Shown one piece after another: positions 50,907-58,803 of a DNA stretch of 64,000 bases (positions are counted from its first letter, which is position 1; every line of letters begins with the position of its first letter). The stretch is from assembly GCA_965225935.1 (NCBI GenBank), contig CBDDCC010000024.1:620001-684000 (forward strand). The letters run 5' to 3'. The DNA comes from CALJXB01 sp965225935 (GTDB lineage Bacteria; Pseudomonadota; Alphaproteobacteria; Kiloniellales; JAKSDN01). The notes beneath the pieces are model-generated. The model was not told the DNA's origin and did no database searches. It worked only from the letters and a program-made list of their open reading frames with translations. Position numbers and translations under genes: made by a program.

Positions 50907-51938
50907 CTAGAGGACGATCATGCAGTCGACGTCGCGCTGGATCAGCGCGTCGCAGAGGGCCCGGGCGGAGCCCTCGTTTCTGTTGGTGTCCACCCTCAGC
51001 ATGTGCCAGGCCTGGGCGCCGCCGCCATCGACGATATCGATCCGGTGGCTGAGCCCGCCGAGCAGGTCCGGGTTGTCGCGCAGCAGGCGCTGCCAGACCG
51101 AGGGGGCGTACTCGGGCACCCGGAAGGCGCCGAGCTGGATCAGCACGGAGCTGTCGTCCTGGCGCCGCGCGCCGGCGGGCCGCTGCGGCGTGTCGGACAC
51201 CGCGGGCGCCGTGGAGAGAGTGCTGCGGGTGGCCACCACCAGATCGCCCCGGCGCGGCGTGGCGGCGGTCTCTATCACGTTCTCGGTGCCCGTGAAGTGG
51301 GCCCAGCGCTGGCTTTCGTTGAACGAGAAGACGGCCATGTAGTGCTCGATCTCGTCCTGCCGCAGGACCCGCTCGCTCATGTTGTCCAGGATGTAGACCT
51401 GGCGGTCCAGGTAGACCGCAAGGACCGCGTGGCCGAGCCCGTCGTCGGCGCGCTCGATCAGGACCACGCGCATGGCCTCCGCCGGCAGGCCCAGATGGCG
51501 AAGCAGGGCGTACTTGAAGATGGAGAAGTCCTCGCAGTCGCCGGAGCGCGCGAGGAACTCGAGCGGCGAGGCCCAGTACTCGTCCTGGCCGAAGTTCGCG
51601 ATGTCCAATCGGTAGGGTCGGCGGTTCGCCAGCCGGTTGACCTCCTGCAGGAGCTTGGCCGGTTCCTGGCCGCGCAGCGCCGCGACCTCGGCCATGAGGC
51701 TCGCCACATCGGGCCTGGGGCAGGACTCGAGGTCGGCCGCGCAGCGGGAAAAGAGCTCAAGGGTCTCCTCGACCTGCTGGGAGAAGTTGTACCAGCCGCC
51801 GATCGCGGGGCCGCGGAACTCGATGGAATCGAACAGCAGGGGCTGGTCAGCCTTGCTCGGCTCGGCCGCCGACGGAGTGGCTATCGCCCCCCAGAGGACT
51901 AGGAAAAGCAACCAACGGCAACGCAGGAATCGGTGCAA
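50907..51938 (-). CDS. BTLCP (LapG-like) periplasmic cysteine protease with C-terminal SPOR-like domain
   Basis: 343 aa. Signal peptide MHRFLRCRWLLFLVLWGAIATPSAAE. The transglutaminase-like catalytic triad is Cys135 (RSGDCEDFSI), His170 (GLGHAVLAV) and Asp185 (ILDNMS), as in bacterial transglutaminase-like cysteine proteinases such as LapG, which clips large surface adhesins. The C-terminal about 75 residues (SSVLIQLGAFRVPEYAPSVWQRLL...CDALIQRDVDCMIVL) look like a SPOR peptidoglycan-binding domain, an uncommon addition. No LapD-like c-di-GMP receptor or giant adhesin lies in the window. Substrate unknown. Confidence 0.82.
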   Translation of the reverse strand: MHRFLRCRWLLFLVLWGAIATPSAAEPSKADQPLLFDSIEFRGPAIGGWYNFSQQVEETLELFSRCAADLESCPRPDVASLMAEVAALRGQEPAKLLQEVNRLANRRPYRLDIANFGQDEYWASPLEFLARSGDCEDFSIFKYALLRHLGLPAEAMRVVLIERADDGLGHAVLAVYLDRQVYILDNMSERVLRQDEIEHYMAVFSFNESQRWAHFTGTENVIETAATPRRGDLVVATRSTLSTAPAVSDTPQRPAGARRQDDSSVLIQLGAFRVPEYAPSVWQRLLRDNPDLLGGLSHRIDIVDGGGAQAWHMLRVDTNRNEGSARALCDALIQRDVDCMIVL

Positions 51939-52076
51939 GTGGCGGCTCCGGCAGTGTTTCGTGACACCCGGAGCCAGCCTGGCAGGAAGGGATGAAATAG
52001 CCGTAAAATGTTGGTAAACAAGGCTTTAACGGCAAGGGGGACAGGCGCGGGAAACGGCCTCTTCCACGGGGGCGCG

Positions 52077-52298
52077 TCAGTCTTCCACGCTTTTCATGAC
52101 CTCGCGCGTCGGCGCATTCGAATGGCGCTCGATGAAGCGTTGCAGGTCCCCGGGCGAGACGCGCCACTCCTTGCCCAGCTTGTAGCCGCGCAGATAACCG
52201 TCGCGCAGCCAGCGGGTCACCGTGCGTTCATTGACCTGAAGCCGCTCTGCGACTTGGGCCGGCGTGAGAAGCGTCTCGTCTATCATGTCTACTGACAT
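52077..52298 (-). CDS. Excisionase-type (MerR-like) helix-turn-helix protein
   Basis: 73 aa: LLTPAQVAERLQVNERTVTRWLRDGYLRGYKLGKEWRVSPGDLQRFIE is the full helix-turn-helix_17 (excisionase/BldC-type) domain, with the wing residues GKEWRV. The ATG at 52298 is used; a second at 52286 is possible. The upstream AT-rich patch holds its promoter. No integrase or phage gene is nearby, so this is more likely a small transcription factor than a prophage excisionase. Confidence 0.85.
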   Translation of the reverse strand: MSVDMIDETLLTPAQVAERLQVNERTVTRWLRDGYLRGYKLGKEWRVSPGDLQRFIERHSNAPTREVMKSVED

Positions 52299-52530
52299 CT
52301 GTACTGATCATGCTGTCTGCGTACCGATTGTGACGTTTAACGCCTAAAATGCGGTTAATGAAGCGGATACGTGCGCAGCCCCCGGGCCGACAAATGACGG
52401 CGGGTCGCAAATCACAGGTTGAGTTGGCTATGGATCCCCGTGGCCGGTGCCACGCTCGAAACAAGGGCAAGGTTCCGCCTGAGCGGCTGCTGCCTGAGCG
52501 GCCGCGCCCGCATCGGCGGCCCGGTCCGGG

Positions 52531-52980
52531 CTATTCCGCCGCCTGCGGCTCCTCGCGCCGGCTGTCGGAGCCGTCGTTGGCCGCCGCGGCGAACGGGTCT
52601 CCCTCGGTCTCCCCCGGGGCTCTGCCCAGGGTGCCGCTGATCGACGAGGCGGTCTCGACGAGCCGGTTGATCTGGGATTCCAGCTCCCGCATGGCCGCCC
52701 CGAGGCCGCGCGGGTCGCTGTCGTCGGTCACCGCCAGCAGCGTGTGCAGCATGCTCCGGAGCTGCCGGTTCTCGTCGTTGGCCCGGGTCAGCTCTCGGGT
52801 CAGGCTTTCGATGTCGCGCTGGCTGCGGACGAAGCCCTGCTCCATGGCCTCGATGAGGCCGACGAGGCGCTCGCCGCGCTCGCGGCTCTCCTGGGCCGAG
52901 CCGCTGAAGCGATGCTGGATCGCCTCGACCCGCCTCTGCAGTTCCGACATGTCGGGCGCATAGGCCGACGCATTGGTCAT
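52531..52980 (-). CDS. Coiled-coil hypothetical protein
   Basis: 149 aa, mostly long helices with heptad pattern: MSELQRRVEAIQHRFSGSAQ, then RERGERLVGLIEAMEQGFVRSQRDIESLTRELTRANDENRQLRSMLHTLL (coiled coil about residues 30-85), a second helix AMRELESQINRLVETASSISGTL, and an acidic tail. The ATG at 52980 with GGAGGAGGCGGCA ahead is chosen. The frame continues upstream through sequence with no coding character. No domain recognised; possibly a structural or scaffold protein. GC-rich and typical of neighbours. Confidence 0.65.
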   Translation of the reverse strand: MTNASAYAPDMSELQRRVEAIQHRFSGSAQESRERGERLVGLIEAMEQGFVRSQRDIESLTRELTRANDENRQLRSMLHTLLAVTDDSDPRGLGAAMRELESQINRLVETASSISGTLGRAPGETEGDPFAAAANDGSDSRREEPQAAE

Positions 52981-53198
52981 TGCCGCCTCCTCCTTGCGCC
53001 GGGTGCGAGACTCCCCTATTGCCTCGCCGTACCGAGCCCCGGCGTTGGACCTCGTCCTGTCCTTAACCGTCCCAGGGCGTATCTTGCCTCTTTGCTCGAC
53101 GGCCCGCCACCCCCTTGAGGGCGCGGGAGGTGGGCAGGGAAGGGATGGAGGGGCCGGCGGGGCGGCGCGAAGCCGGGCTCGGCCCAGCAAGGCCGGAT

Positions 53199-53474
53199 CT
53201 AGGAAGCCGGCTCGCCCGAGGCGGGCGGCTGCGCGGCCTCCTCGGCCTCGTCGGGCGGGTAGGTCTGTCCCACCCAGCCGCAGTCGGGGCAGTCGAGCAC
53301 CACGCCGGCGCGCCCGATGATGATCCGGCCCGGGCATTCGCGGCTGAGGCCCTTGGTGCAGCGGTAGTCCCTCAGAAGCGCGTACATCTCGGCTTCCTTG
53401 CGGGACATCTGCTGCTCGACCATGACGGCGGGGTTGGTGGAGGAGATGGTTAGCTTGGGCGCGGCGTCCTTCAT
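53199..53474 (-). CDS. Small zinc-ribbon-like protein
   Basis: 91 aa. Four cysteines: Cys39 and Cys47 (YRCTKGLSRECPG) and Cys62 and Cys65 (VLDCPDCGW) suggest a zinc-ribbon or knuckle. The C-terminus is an acidic/Pro tail. The N-terminal helix MVEQQMSRKEAEMYALLRDY precedes. No family identified. The ATG at 53474 is plausible but has only a weak ribosome site. Confidence 0.55.
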   Translation of the reverse strand: MKDAAPKLTISSTNPAVMVEQQMSRKEAEMYALLRDYRCTKGLSRECPGRIIIGRAGVVLDCPDCGWVGQTYPPDEAEEAAQPPASGEPAS

Positions 53475-53740
53475 GGGGTCATCTCGCGACGTGGCGTGGC
53501 GATGCCTATGCGTCGGGGTCGTTCCTGCGGCTCTCGGGCGTGAGACTAGGGCCGGAGAAGATTAATTTTCGATAAAGAGACGCCGGGGCCAGGAGCCCCG
53601 CGCGGTCCGGGCGGCGTTCCGCCGGGAATCTCCGGGGCGGGCGGGAACGCCGCAGTCAGGACCGCTCGCGGGCCGGCACGGGCGGCAGGGTACCCGCCGG
53701 CCCGTCGTGGCTCTGGACGCTCCGGGTTCGGTCCCGGGCG

Positions 53741-53989
53741 CTATTCCGAGAGAAAGACGGACCTGTCGAGCGCGGTCTTGTAGTCCTGGGCGTTGAGGCT
53801 CGCCTCCTGCAGGTCGCGGATGACCTCGCAGATCAGCTCCCAGGTCGCGGCGACGGAGTCGAATCCTTGGGACCGCAGCGTCTCGGCGCTGCGCCTCGCG
53901 CAGGCCAGTGCCTCGCTTCCGTGCACCGCGATCATCTCCTCTGCGGCGCGAACGATCTGATCGTCGCTCATAGGTAGACCGGTGACCAA
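53741..53989 (-). CDS. Small helical protein, paralog of the gene at 42023
   Basis: 82 aa from a TTG start. The TTG at 53989 is chosen because GGAGG lies 7 nt upstream; an ATG six codons in has no ribosome site. Core AEEMIAVHGSEALACARRSAETLRSQGFDSVAATWELICEVIRDL aligns with the 73-aa protein at 42023 (HG/YG-x-A, A-x-L, W-x2-I spacing). Two helices expected. Preceded by a strongly AT-rich region (53990-54120) that contrasts with the rest of the window. Confidence 0.7.
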   Translation of the reverse strand: MVTGLPMSDDQIVRAAEEMIAVHGSEALACARRSAETLRSQGFDSVAATWELICEVIRDLQEASLNAQDYKTALDRSVFLSE

Positions 53990-54256
53990 TGAAACGCCTC
54001 CAAAAAATAGACTGCATTAATATTACGACAATTATAAATGCCTCAAATAAAAGGAGAAGAGTTTTTGTATTAACGCATATGGTAAATTTTCATTATTCTG
54101 AAATAAGCAGCGTTTTGTTTGCCGCCGCTTCGGTGTCGATTGCTCTTGAACGGCCGACGATCAGCTGATGGCCGGCCTTCGGGCACGCCGACCGGGGCCG
54201 TCCCAAAACACCGGGCGGGTCGCCGGCCGCCGGCGTGGCGGGCGCGCCGCAGGATC
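53990..54256. other. AT-rich leader of the small gene and 3' flank of the kinase fusion
   Basis: About 130 bp (53990-54120) are markedly AT-rich, unlike their surroundings, and should contain the promoter of the small gene on the minus strand. The remaining 135 bp are GC-rich with no clear terminator for the kinase-fusion gene. No gene recognised. Confidence 0.45.
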
Positions 54257-56767
54257 CTACTCCGCCATTCCGGCCTTGCGCAGATCCGCCGTCAGCCGGT
54301 CGAGGTAGTCCGGGTAGAGATGCGCCCAGCAGCTCCTCAGTCTTGAGATCGTCATGTCCGGCCTGGCCTGGTGGGCCTCCTTGATCGCCAGGCGAGCCTC
54401 TTCGAGGCGATCGAGCTGCACGAGGATCGCGGCCAGGAACAGCCAGGCCATGGGCCCGACCGTCCGCATGTGAACGGTGCGCCGGACCTGCGCCTCCGCC
54501 TCGGAAGGCTGGCCCATGAAGTAGCAGCAGATCGCCTTGCCCAGGATCTTGATCTTCAGCATCGATCCCTTCGGGCTGAGCCGGATGCCTGTGTCGAAGG
54601 GCGCCACGCCTTCCGCCGCCCGTCCGCTCCAAAAGAACACGAGCCCGAGGACCAAGTGGGCCTCTGACGAGCTCGGGTTCAGCGCCACCGCCGCTTGAGC
54701 TTCCTCGACCGCCTGATCGTACCTGCCCATGAACACGAGCGCGCGCGCCAGGGCGTGGCGGGCCAAGCTGCTGTCGTCGTCGAGCGCCACCGCCTTGCTG
54801 GCGAGGTCGAAGGCCCTCTGCACGGTCTTGGCCAGATCCTCGCACTCGCAGGTCATCACCTTGCGGCACTCCAGGATCGCCAGTGCGGCGTAGGGCGGCG
54901 CATAGGCCGGCGCGCTATCGATCAGGTCGGAGAAGTGCTTTCCGGCGGACCGGGTATCCTCGGCCGTAAGCCTGTAGAAGTGCCACATGCCTTTCTGGAA
55001 CTTTTCCCAGACGCTCACCGGCATGGGACTGCACTTGGCGCGCTTGCGTTCGCTGTACTTCAGCTCCAGGTCGATCTCCGAGACGATGGAGCGGGCGATC
55101 TCGTCCTGCAGGTCGAAGATGTCCTCCAGATCGCCGTCGAAGCGGTCGGCCCAGATGGTCCGGCCGTTGAGCGCGTCGATCAGCTTGGCGTTGACCCGCA
55201 CCCGGTTGGGCGACCTGCGCACGCTGCCCTCGACCACGTAGTGCACGCCCAGCTCCTTTCCGATCTTCACGGGATCGGTGTGCAGGCCCTTGTAGATGAA
55301 GGTCGTGCTGGGCGAGAGGACCATGAAGGATTCGATCCGCGAGAGATAGGTGATGACCTCTTCGGTTACGCCATCGGCGAAGTACTCCTGGTCCGGCTGC
55401 TCGCTCAGGTTCTGGAACGCCAGGACCGCGACCGCCGGCTTCTCCGGCAGCGGCAGGCCGGCGGGCACGGCGGGGGCCGGCGCCTCCGAGCGCTCGCCGG
55501 AGGACCCGACCGCGGCGGGGGCGGAAGGCGCGGTTGAGATCTCCGGCGCGCGCTCTTCCCGGGCCCGGAAGACGATCTGCGGCCCGTGCTTGGGCCAGTC
55601 GATGCCGTTCAGCCTGAGGTAGTCCTTCAGGGTGGCGGCGCCGTAAATGAAGGCGTACTGGCGCGATTGGCGCGAGATGTCCTTGTGGGTGAAGCCGAGG
55701 CCGGCGGCTATCTGGGCCAGCAGGTACTGGTTCTCCAGGAAGGAGATGCGGTTGCTCTCGTGGCGGTCCACCCAGTCGAAGACCTCTCGGCGCACGCCGC
55801 GGACCAGTTCGATCAGCCCGAGGTCGTCGCCGCGCAGGATGCCTGGATCGTCCTCGTGCTGGAAATGGCTCAAGCGGTCGATGATCGATTCCCAGTCCGA
55901 CGGACTGGCCTCTCCGCGCGACTGCAGCAGATAGGCCAGCTCGAAGTAGGCGTGGTCGTAGAAGAGGTACTGTTGGGCCTCGTACTTTGCCAGATCGATC
56001 AGATAGTAGTCCGCATCGGTCGTCCGCTGCGTCATGGCGAGAACGTTGTAGCCATGCAGATCGCCGTGGACGTTGCCTCGGATCACCCGCAGGCCGATGT
56101 GGCTCGAGCGCACTTCCTCCGATTGGGCGAAGACCAGCGGGTTGGGATACCAATGGCCTTCGAAGGTGAAGCTGGGCTCGCTCGGCTGCAGTCCGCAGTG
56201 CTCGGCCAGGAAGGCGTGGATTCGGCCCCGTTTCGGGTCGAGCCGATAGTCGAGCCAGCTGGCGAGCAGGTCCTGCGGCGCATGCCCGCCCTCGGCCAGC
56301 TCGTACTTCGCGTTCCAGTCCTCGAGCAGGTCCTGGGACATCTCGTGCACGACGTGAAGCTGCTGGTCGTAGCCGCACTGGAAAAAGGGCAAGGAATACT
56401 CGAGCCCGCGCCCGGCGATGCTCGAGAGGATGGCGTTCTTGTCGCCGCGGTTGAGGGTATGGAGCACCTTGGGCAGGTGCTTGGCCGCGTATTCCGGTGC
56501 TTCCTCGGCAGCGCGGTGATGGCGGTCGGCCTCGCGTTCGTCCGATAGCTTGGCTTCGGGGACCTGCTCGAGCTTCAGGATCGCTTGGCCGGCGTGGTCG
56601 CGGGTGGTGAGATCGGCGCAATAGACCAGCGCCCCGGACTTGCCGCTCAGCTTGCGGCTCAGGTAGATCCGGCCCTCGACGCCCCATTGCTCGCGGATCG
56701 CAGGCAGTATGTCCTCGAAGGCTTCCGGCCAAGGCAGCCCCTGCTCGATCTTCGAGTCCCGTTGCAT
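54257..56767 (-). CDS. Kinase-like domain + TolB-like domain + TPR fusion protein
   Basis: 836 aa, no signal peptide or membrane helix. Residues 1-400 form an aminoglycoside-phosphotransferase/choline-kinase-like domain: Lys65 (AILKLEQ), catalytic loop HGDLHGYN (Asp236, Asn241) and metal-binding Asp258 (LIDLAKYE). All key residues are kept, so it is probably active. Sequence style recalls kinase-like domains from multi-domain bacterial conflict or signalling proteins. A Pro/Ala linker (405-440) leads to a TolB/FlgO-like domain (about 442-570: PAVAVLAFQNLSEQ, YFADGVTEEVITYLSRI, VEGSVRRSPNRVRVNAKLID) of the type usually fused to adenylate cyclases, then TPR repeats to the end. The ATG at 56767 starts the frame. 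A cyclase-like architecture with a kinase in place of the cyclase; the substrate is unknown. Confidence 0.78.
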   Translation of the reverse strand: MQRDSKIEQGLPWPEAFEDILPAIREQWGVEGRIYLSRKLSGKSGALVYCADLTTRDHAGQAILKLEQVPEAKLSDEREADRHHRAAEEAPEYAAKHLPKVLHTLNRGDKNAILSSIAGRGLEYSLPFFQCGYDQQLHVVHEMSQDLLEDWNAKYELAEGGHAPQDLLASWLDYRLDPKRGRIHAFLAEHCGLQPSEPSFTFEGHWYPNPLVFAQSEEVRSSHIGLRVIRGNVHGDLHGYNVLAMTQRTTDADYYLIDLAKYEAQQYLFYDHAYFELAYLLQSRGEASPSDWESIIDRLSHFQHEDDPGILRGDDLGLIELVRGVRREVFDWVDRHESNRISFLENQYLLAQIAAGLGFTHKDISRQSRQYAFIYGAATLKDYLRLNGIDWPKHGPQIVFRAREERAPEISTAPSAPAAVGSSGERSEAPAPAVPAGLPLPEKPAVAVLAFQNLSEQPDQEYFADGVTEEVITYLSRIESFMVLSPSTTFIYKGLHTDPVKIGKELGVHYVVEGSVRRSPNRVRVNAKLIDALNGRTIWADRFDGDLEDIFDLQDEIARSIVSEIDLELKYSERKRAKCSPMPVSVWEKFQKGMWHFYRLTAEDTRSAGKHFSDLIDSAPAYAPPYAALAILECRKVMTCECEDLAKTVQRAFDLASKAVALDDDSSLARHALARALVFMGRYDQAVEEAQAAVALNPSSSEAHLVLGLVFFWSGRAAEGVAPFDTGIRLSPKGSMLKIKILGKAICCYFMGQPSEAEAQVRRTVHMRTVGPMAWLFLAAILVQLDRLEEARLAIKEAHQARPDMTISRLRSCWAHLYPDYLDRLTADLRKAGMAE

Positions 56768-57400
56768 CTGACCCTAGCCGCAGCCTCTGCGTCCCGGCGC
56801 AACGCCGAGACGGCTTCTCCCCAACTCCGTTCCTGTCGTTCTCGAGGGGGCCGGTCGCACCCTCCCCCCGGCGGCCCGCCCGGTGCGTCGGCGTCGCCGG
56901 ACTGTTCTAGCACACATAGCATGGCTCGGCGCCCGGCGTCTTCCCTGCGGCGGGGGACCGCCTGTCGGGCGACGGCGCGAGCGCGCGCCTGCGCTGCGTT
57001 TCCCATCGTCGGCTCCGCGCCGGCGAGGGGTCGGCTCCAAAGAGACGCCCCGGCGCTCGGGCCGGGGCGTATCCTCGGGAACACAAGAGAACCTTGTATG
57101 CGTGTCGTTTGGGGACGCGTTCCAGTCTAGCCTTTCGCGCATGGCGGGCAATGTCCCAATCCGTCATGACGAGATTTTTCTGTGGATTGTTGGCGGTGCT
57201 CAAGGGTCGGGCCGCACGGCCGCGGGCCGGTGTTGCCGGGGTCTCCGGGGCCGGCCGTCGTCCCAATACAACCGCGCCGGGCGATATCGTCAGCCGCGCC
57301 GCCGAGTTGTGCCCCCGGGACCGATTTGATCTCGGTCAAGGTTGGCCGAGCGCCTGTTCTTCAGACTTCCGTCTTTTCGTCGACTGAAAGGAAGGCGCCG
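56768..57400. other. Divergent intergenic region, about 630 bp
   Basis: Between the kinase fusion (minus) and the Crp/Fnr regulator (plus). Contains a strong GC hairpin near 57045-57072 (ACGCCCCGGC with GCCGGGGCGT) without a T-run, and the FNR-type box at 57326-57339. Open frames on both strands look like compositional noise. Confidence 0.5.
57326..57339. promoter_or_regulatory. FNR/DNR-type box upstream of the Crp/Fnr gene
   Basis: TTGAT-CTCG-GTCAA, one base from the FNR consensus TTGAT-N4-ATCAA. Centred 68 bp before the regulator's ATG, so the gene is probably autoregulated or under another FNR-family protein. Confidence 0.75.
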
Positions 57401-58150
57401 ATGCTGGGGCAACCGGCCAGGCCCGGTGCCGGAGCGCTGCGGCGACCCAACCGGGGCAACAGCTGGCGACGAGTCTTCGTCGAGCGTTTCGGCCCCGAAG
57501 CGGCCTCCTTGCTGCGGCGGCCGCATGGCGTGCGCCAGCTCGCGCCCGGCGACAGCCTGGCGCAGGCGCGCGACGCCGGCTCGGAGTTCTGCATCGTCAA
57601 GCGCGGCGTCGCCGGGCTTTACCGGAGCGGCGGCGCGGGCGAACTCGACGTGCGGGACTTCCGCTTTCCCGGGGACCTGATCCTGCCAACGCGGCCGGGC
57701 GTCGAATGGGGGCAGGACGTGAGGGCGGTGAGCGCCCTCCGGCTGCTGGTTTTCGCCTTCTCCGACCTCGAGTCCTGGTGCGCCGCCGATCCCGAGCTCG
57801 GCTGCCAGTTGTTCGAGGGGCTGTGCGGAGATCTGGCCCGCCGTACCGAGCGCTTGCGTCGCCACTGGTGCTTGCCCGTGCAGGCGCGGCTGGCGGCCTT
57901 CCTGCTCGAGGCCGGCGAGCGCATCGGCGAGCGCTCGGACGGGGCCTTGCTGGTGCAGATGCCCATCCCCCGGGACGAGATCGCCAACTATCTGAGCACC
58001 CGCACCGAGACCGTCTGCCGGGTGCTCAGCGCCTGGCGGGCCGAAGGCCTGATCGAGATGGACAGCCCGCGGCACTTTCGCGTTCCCGATCCGGCGCTGC
58101 TGCGGGCCAGGGCCGCGGCGAGCCAGGAAGCGCGCCGCAAGGCCTCGTGA
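57401..58150 (+). CDS. Crp/Fnr-family transcriptional regulator (DNR/NnrR/FixK class)
   Basis: 249 aa. N-terminal cyclic-nucleotide-binding-like barrel (EFCIVKRGVAGLYRS, RDFRFPGDLILPT), a dimerisation helix (QLFEGLCGDLARRTERLRRHW) and a C-terminal winged helix (IPRDEIANYLSTRTETVCRVLSAWRAEGLIE, recognition helix about 205-218). There is no N-terminal cysteine cluster like that of Fnr, so oxygen sensing by a 4Fe-4S centre is unlikely. A heme- or NO-responsive DNR/NnrR role fits its neighbours: cytochrome c, ALA synthase and NnrS, all with FNR-type boxes. The ATG at 57401 has AAGGAAGG before it. Confidence 0.85.
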   Translation: MLGQPARPGAGALRRPNRGNSWRRVFVERFGPEAASLLRRPHGVRQLAPGDSLAQARDAGSEFCIVKRGVAGLYRSGGAGELDVRDFRFPGDLILPTRPGVEWGQDVRAVSALRLLVFAFSDLESWCAADPELGCQLFEGLCGDLARRTERLRRHWCLPVQARLAAFLLEAGERIGERSDGALLVQMPIPRDEIANYLSTRTETVCRVLSAWRAEGLIEMDSPRHFRVPDPALLRARAAASQEARRKAS

Positions 58151-58248
58151 CCCGGGCGCGCCGGGCCGCGGGCGAAGCGGGCCTCCTCCGGGCTTCTCCG
58201 CCGTCCCTGCATCCGATCCTTGCGGTGCCGCGGCTGCCGTGCCGACGA

Positions 58249-58262
58249 TTGACCTTGGTCAA
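58249..58262. promoter_or_regulatory. FNR/DNR-type box upstream of the cytochrome c gene
   Basis: TTGAC-CTTG-GTCAA, a perfect inverted repeat of TTGAC, about 100 bp before the cytochrome c ATG. Same pattern TTGA-N6-TCAA as the boxes before the regulator and nnrS. Confidence 0.75.
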
Positions 58263-58357
58263 GGCGCGACCCGGCGAGGCCGCTATGACTCGGCTGCGAG
58301 AGAGGCGATACTCTCCTTCCGGGAGCCAGCGCAAACCATGATCGAGGGGACCGAAAA

Positions 58358-58753
58358 ATGACTCGTTTCATCCCGTGGGCCGTGAAGGTCCTTCCGGCCG
58401 CCGTGTTCTGTGCCGCCGTGTCGCTCGCGCCGCCGTCCTGGGCCGACGGCGATCCCGAGAAAGGCAAGAAGGTGTTCCGCAAGTGCAAGTCCTGTCACAG
58501 CCTGGAAGCCGGCAAGAACAAGATCGGACCGCATCTGAACGGCGTGTTCGGGCGGACCGCCGGCACCATCGAAGGGTTCAAGTTCTCCGCCGCCCTGGTC
58601 GAGTCCGGCATCGTCTGGGACGAGGTGACCATGGATGAATACGTCACCAAGCCCAAGGACATGGTTCCCAAGACCAAGATGAACTTCGTCGGCCTGAAGA
58701 AGGAAAAGGACCGCCAGGACCTGATCGCCTATCTCAAGGAGGCGACCCAGTAG
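58358..58753 (+). CDS. Periplasmic class I c-type cytochrome
   Basis: 131 aa. Sec signal (MTRFIPWAVKVLPAAVFCAAVSLAPPSWA, cleavage after SWA), heme-binding CKSCH (residues about 43-47), GPHLNGVFGRTAGTIEGF, and the methionine ligand in KTKMNFVGL (about residue 108). It has the size and motifs of cytochrome c2/c550-type soluble electron carriers that feed nitrite/NO reductases or terminal oxidases. Directly preceded by an FNR-type box and followed after 50 bp by ALA synthase, so electron carrier and heme supply are probably co-induced. Confidence 0.9.
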   Translation: MTRFIPWAVKVLPAAVFCAAVSLAPPSWADGDPEKGKKVFRKCKSCHSLEAGKNKIGPHLNGVFGRTAGTIEGFKFSAALVESGIVWDEVTMDEYVTKPKDMVPKTKMNFVGLKKEKDRQDLIAYLKEATQ

Positions 58754-58803
58754 CGCGCGGGCTCGGCGCCCGGGCAGGCTGGATGCGCCCGGGGGAGGGT
58801 AGA

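Noticed and set aside
52077..52298. Excisionase-type HTH as evidence of a prophage or integrative element
   Set aside because: No integrase, attachment site, tRNA or phage genes nearby; this domain is common in ordinary small regulators.
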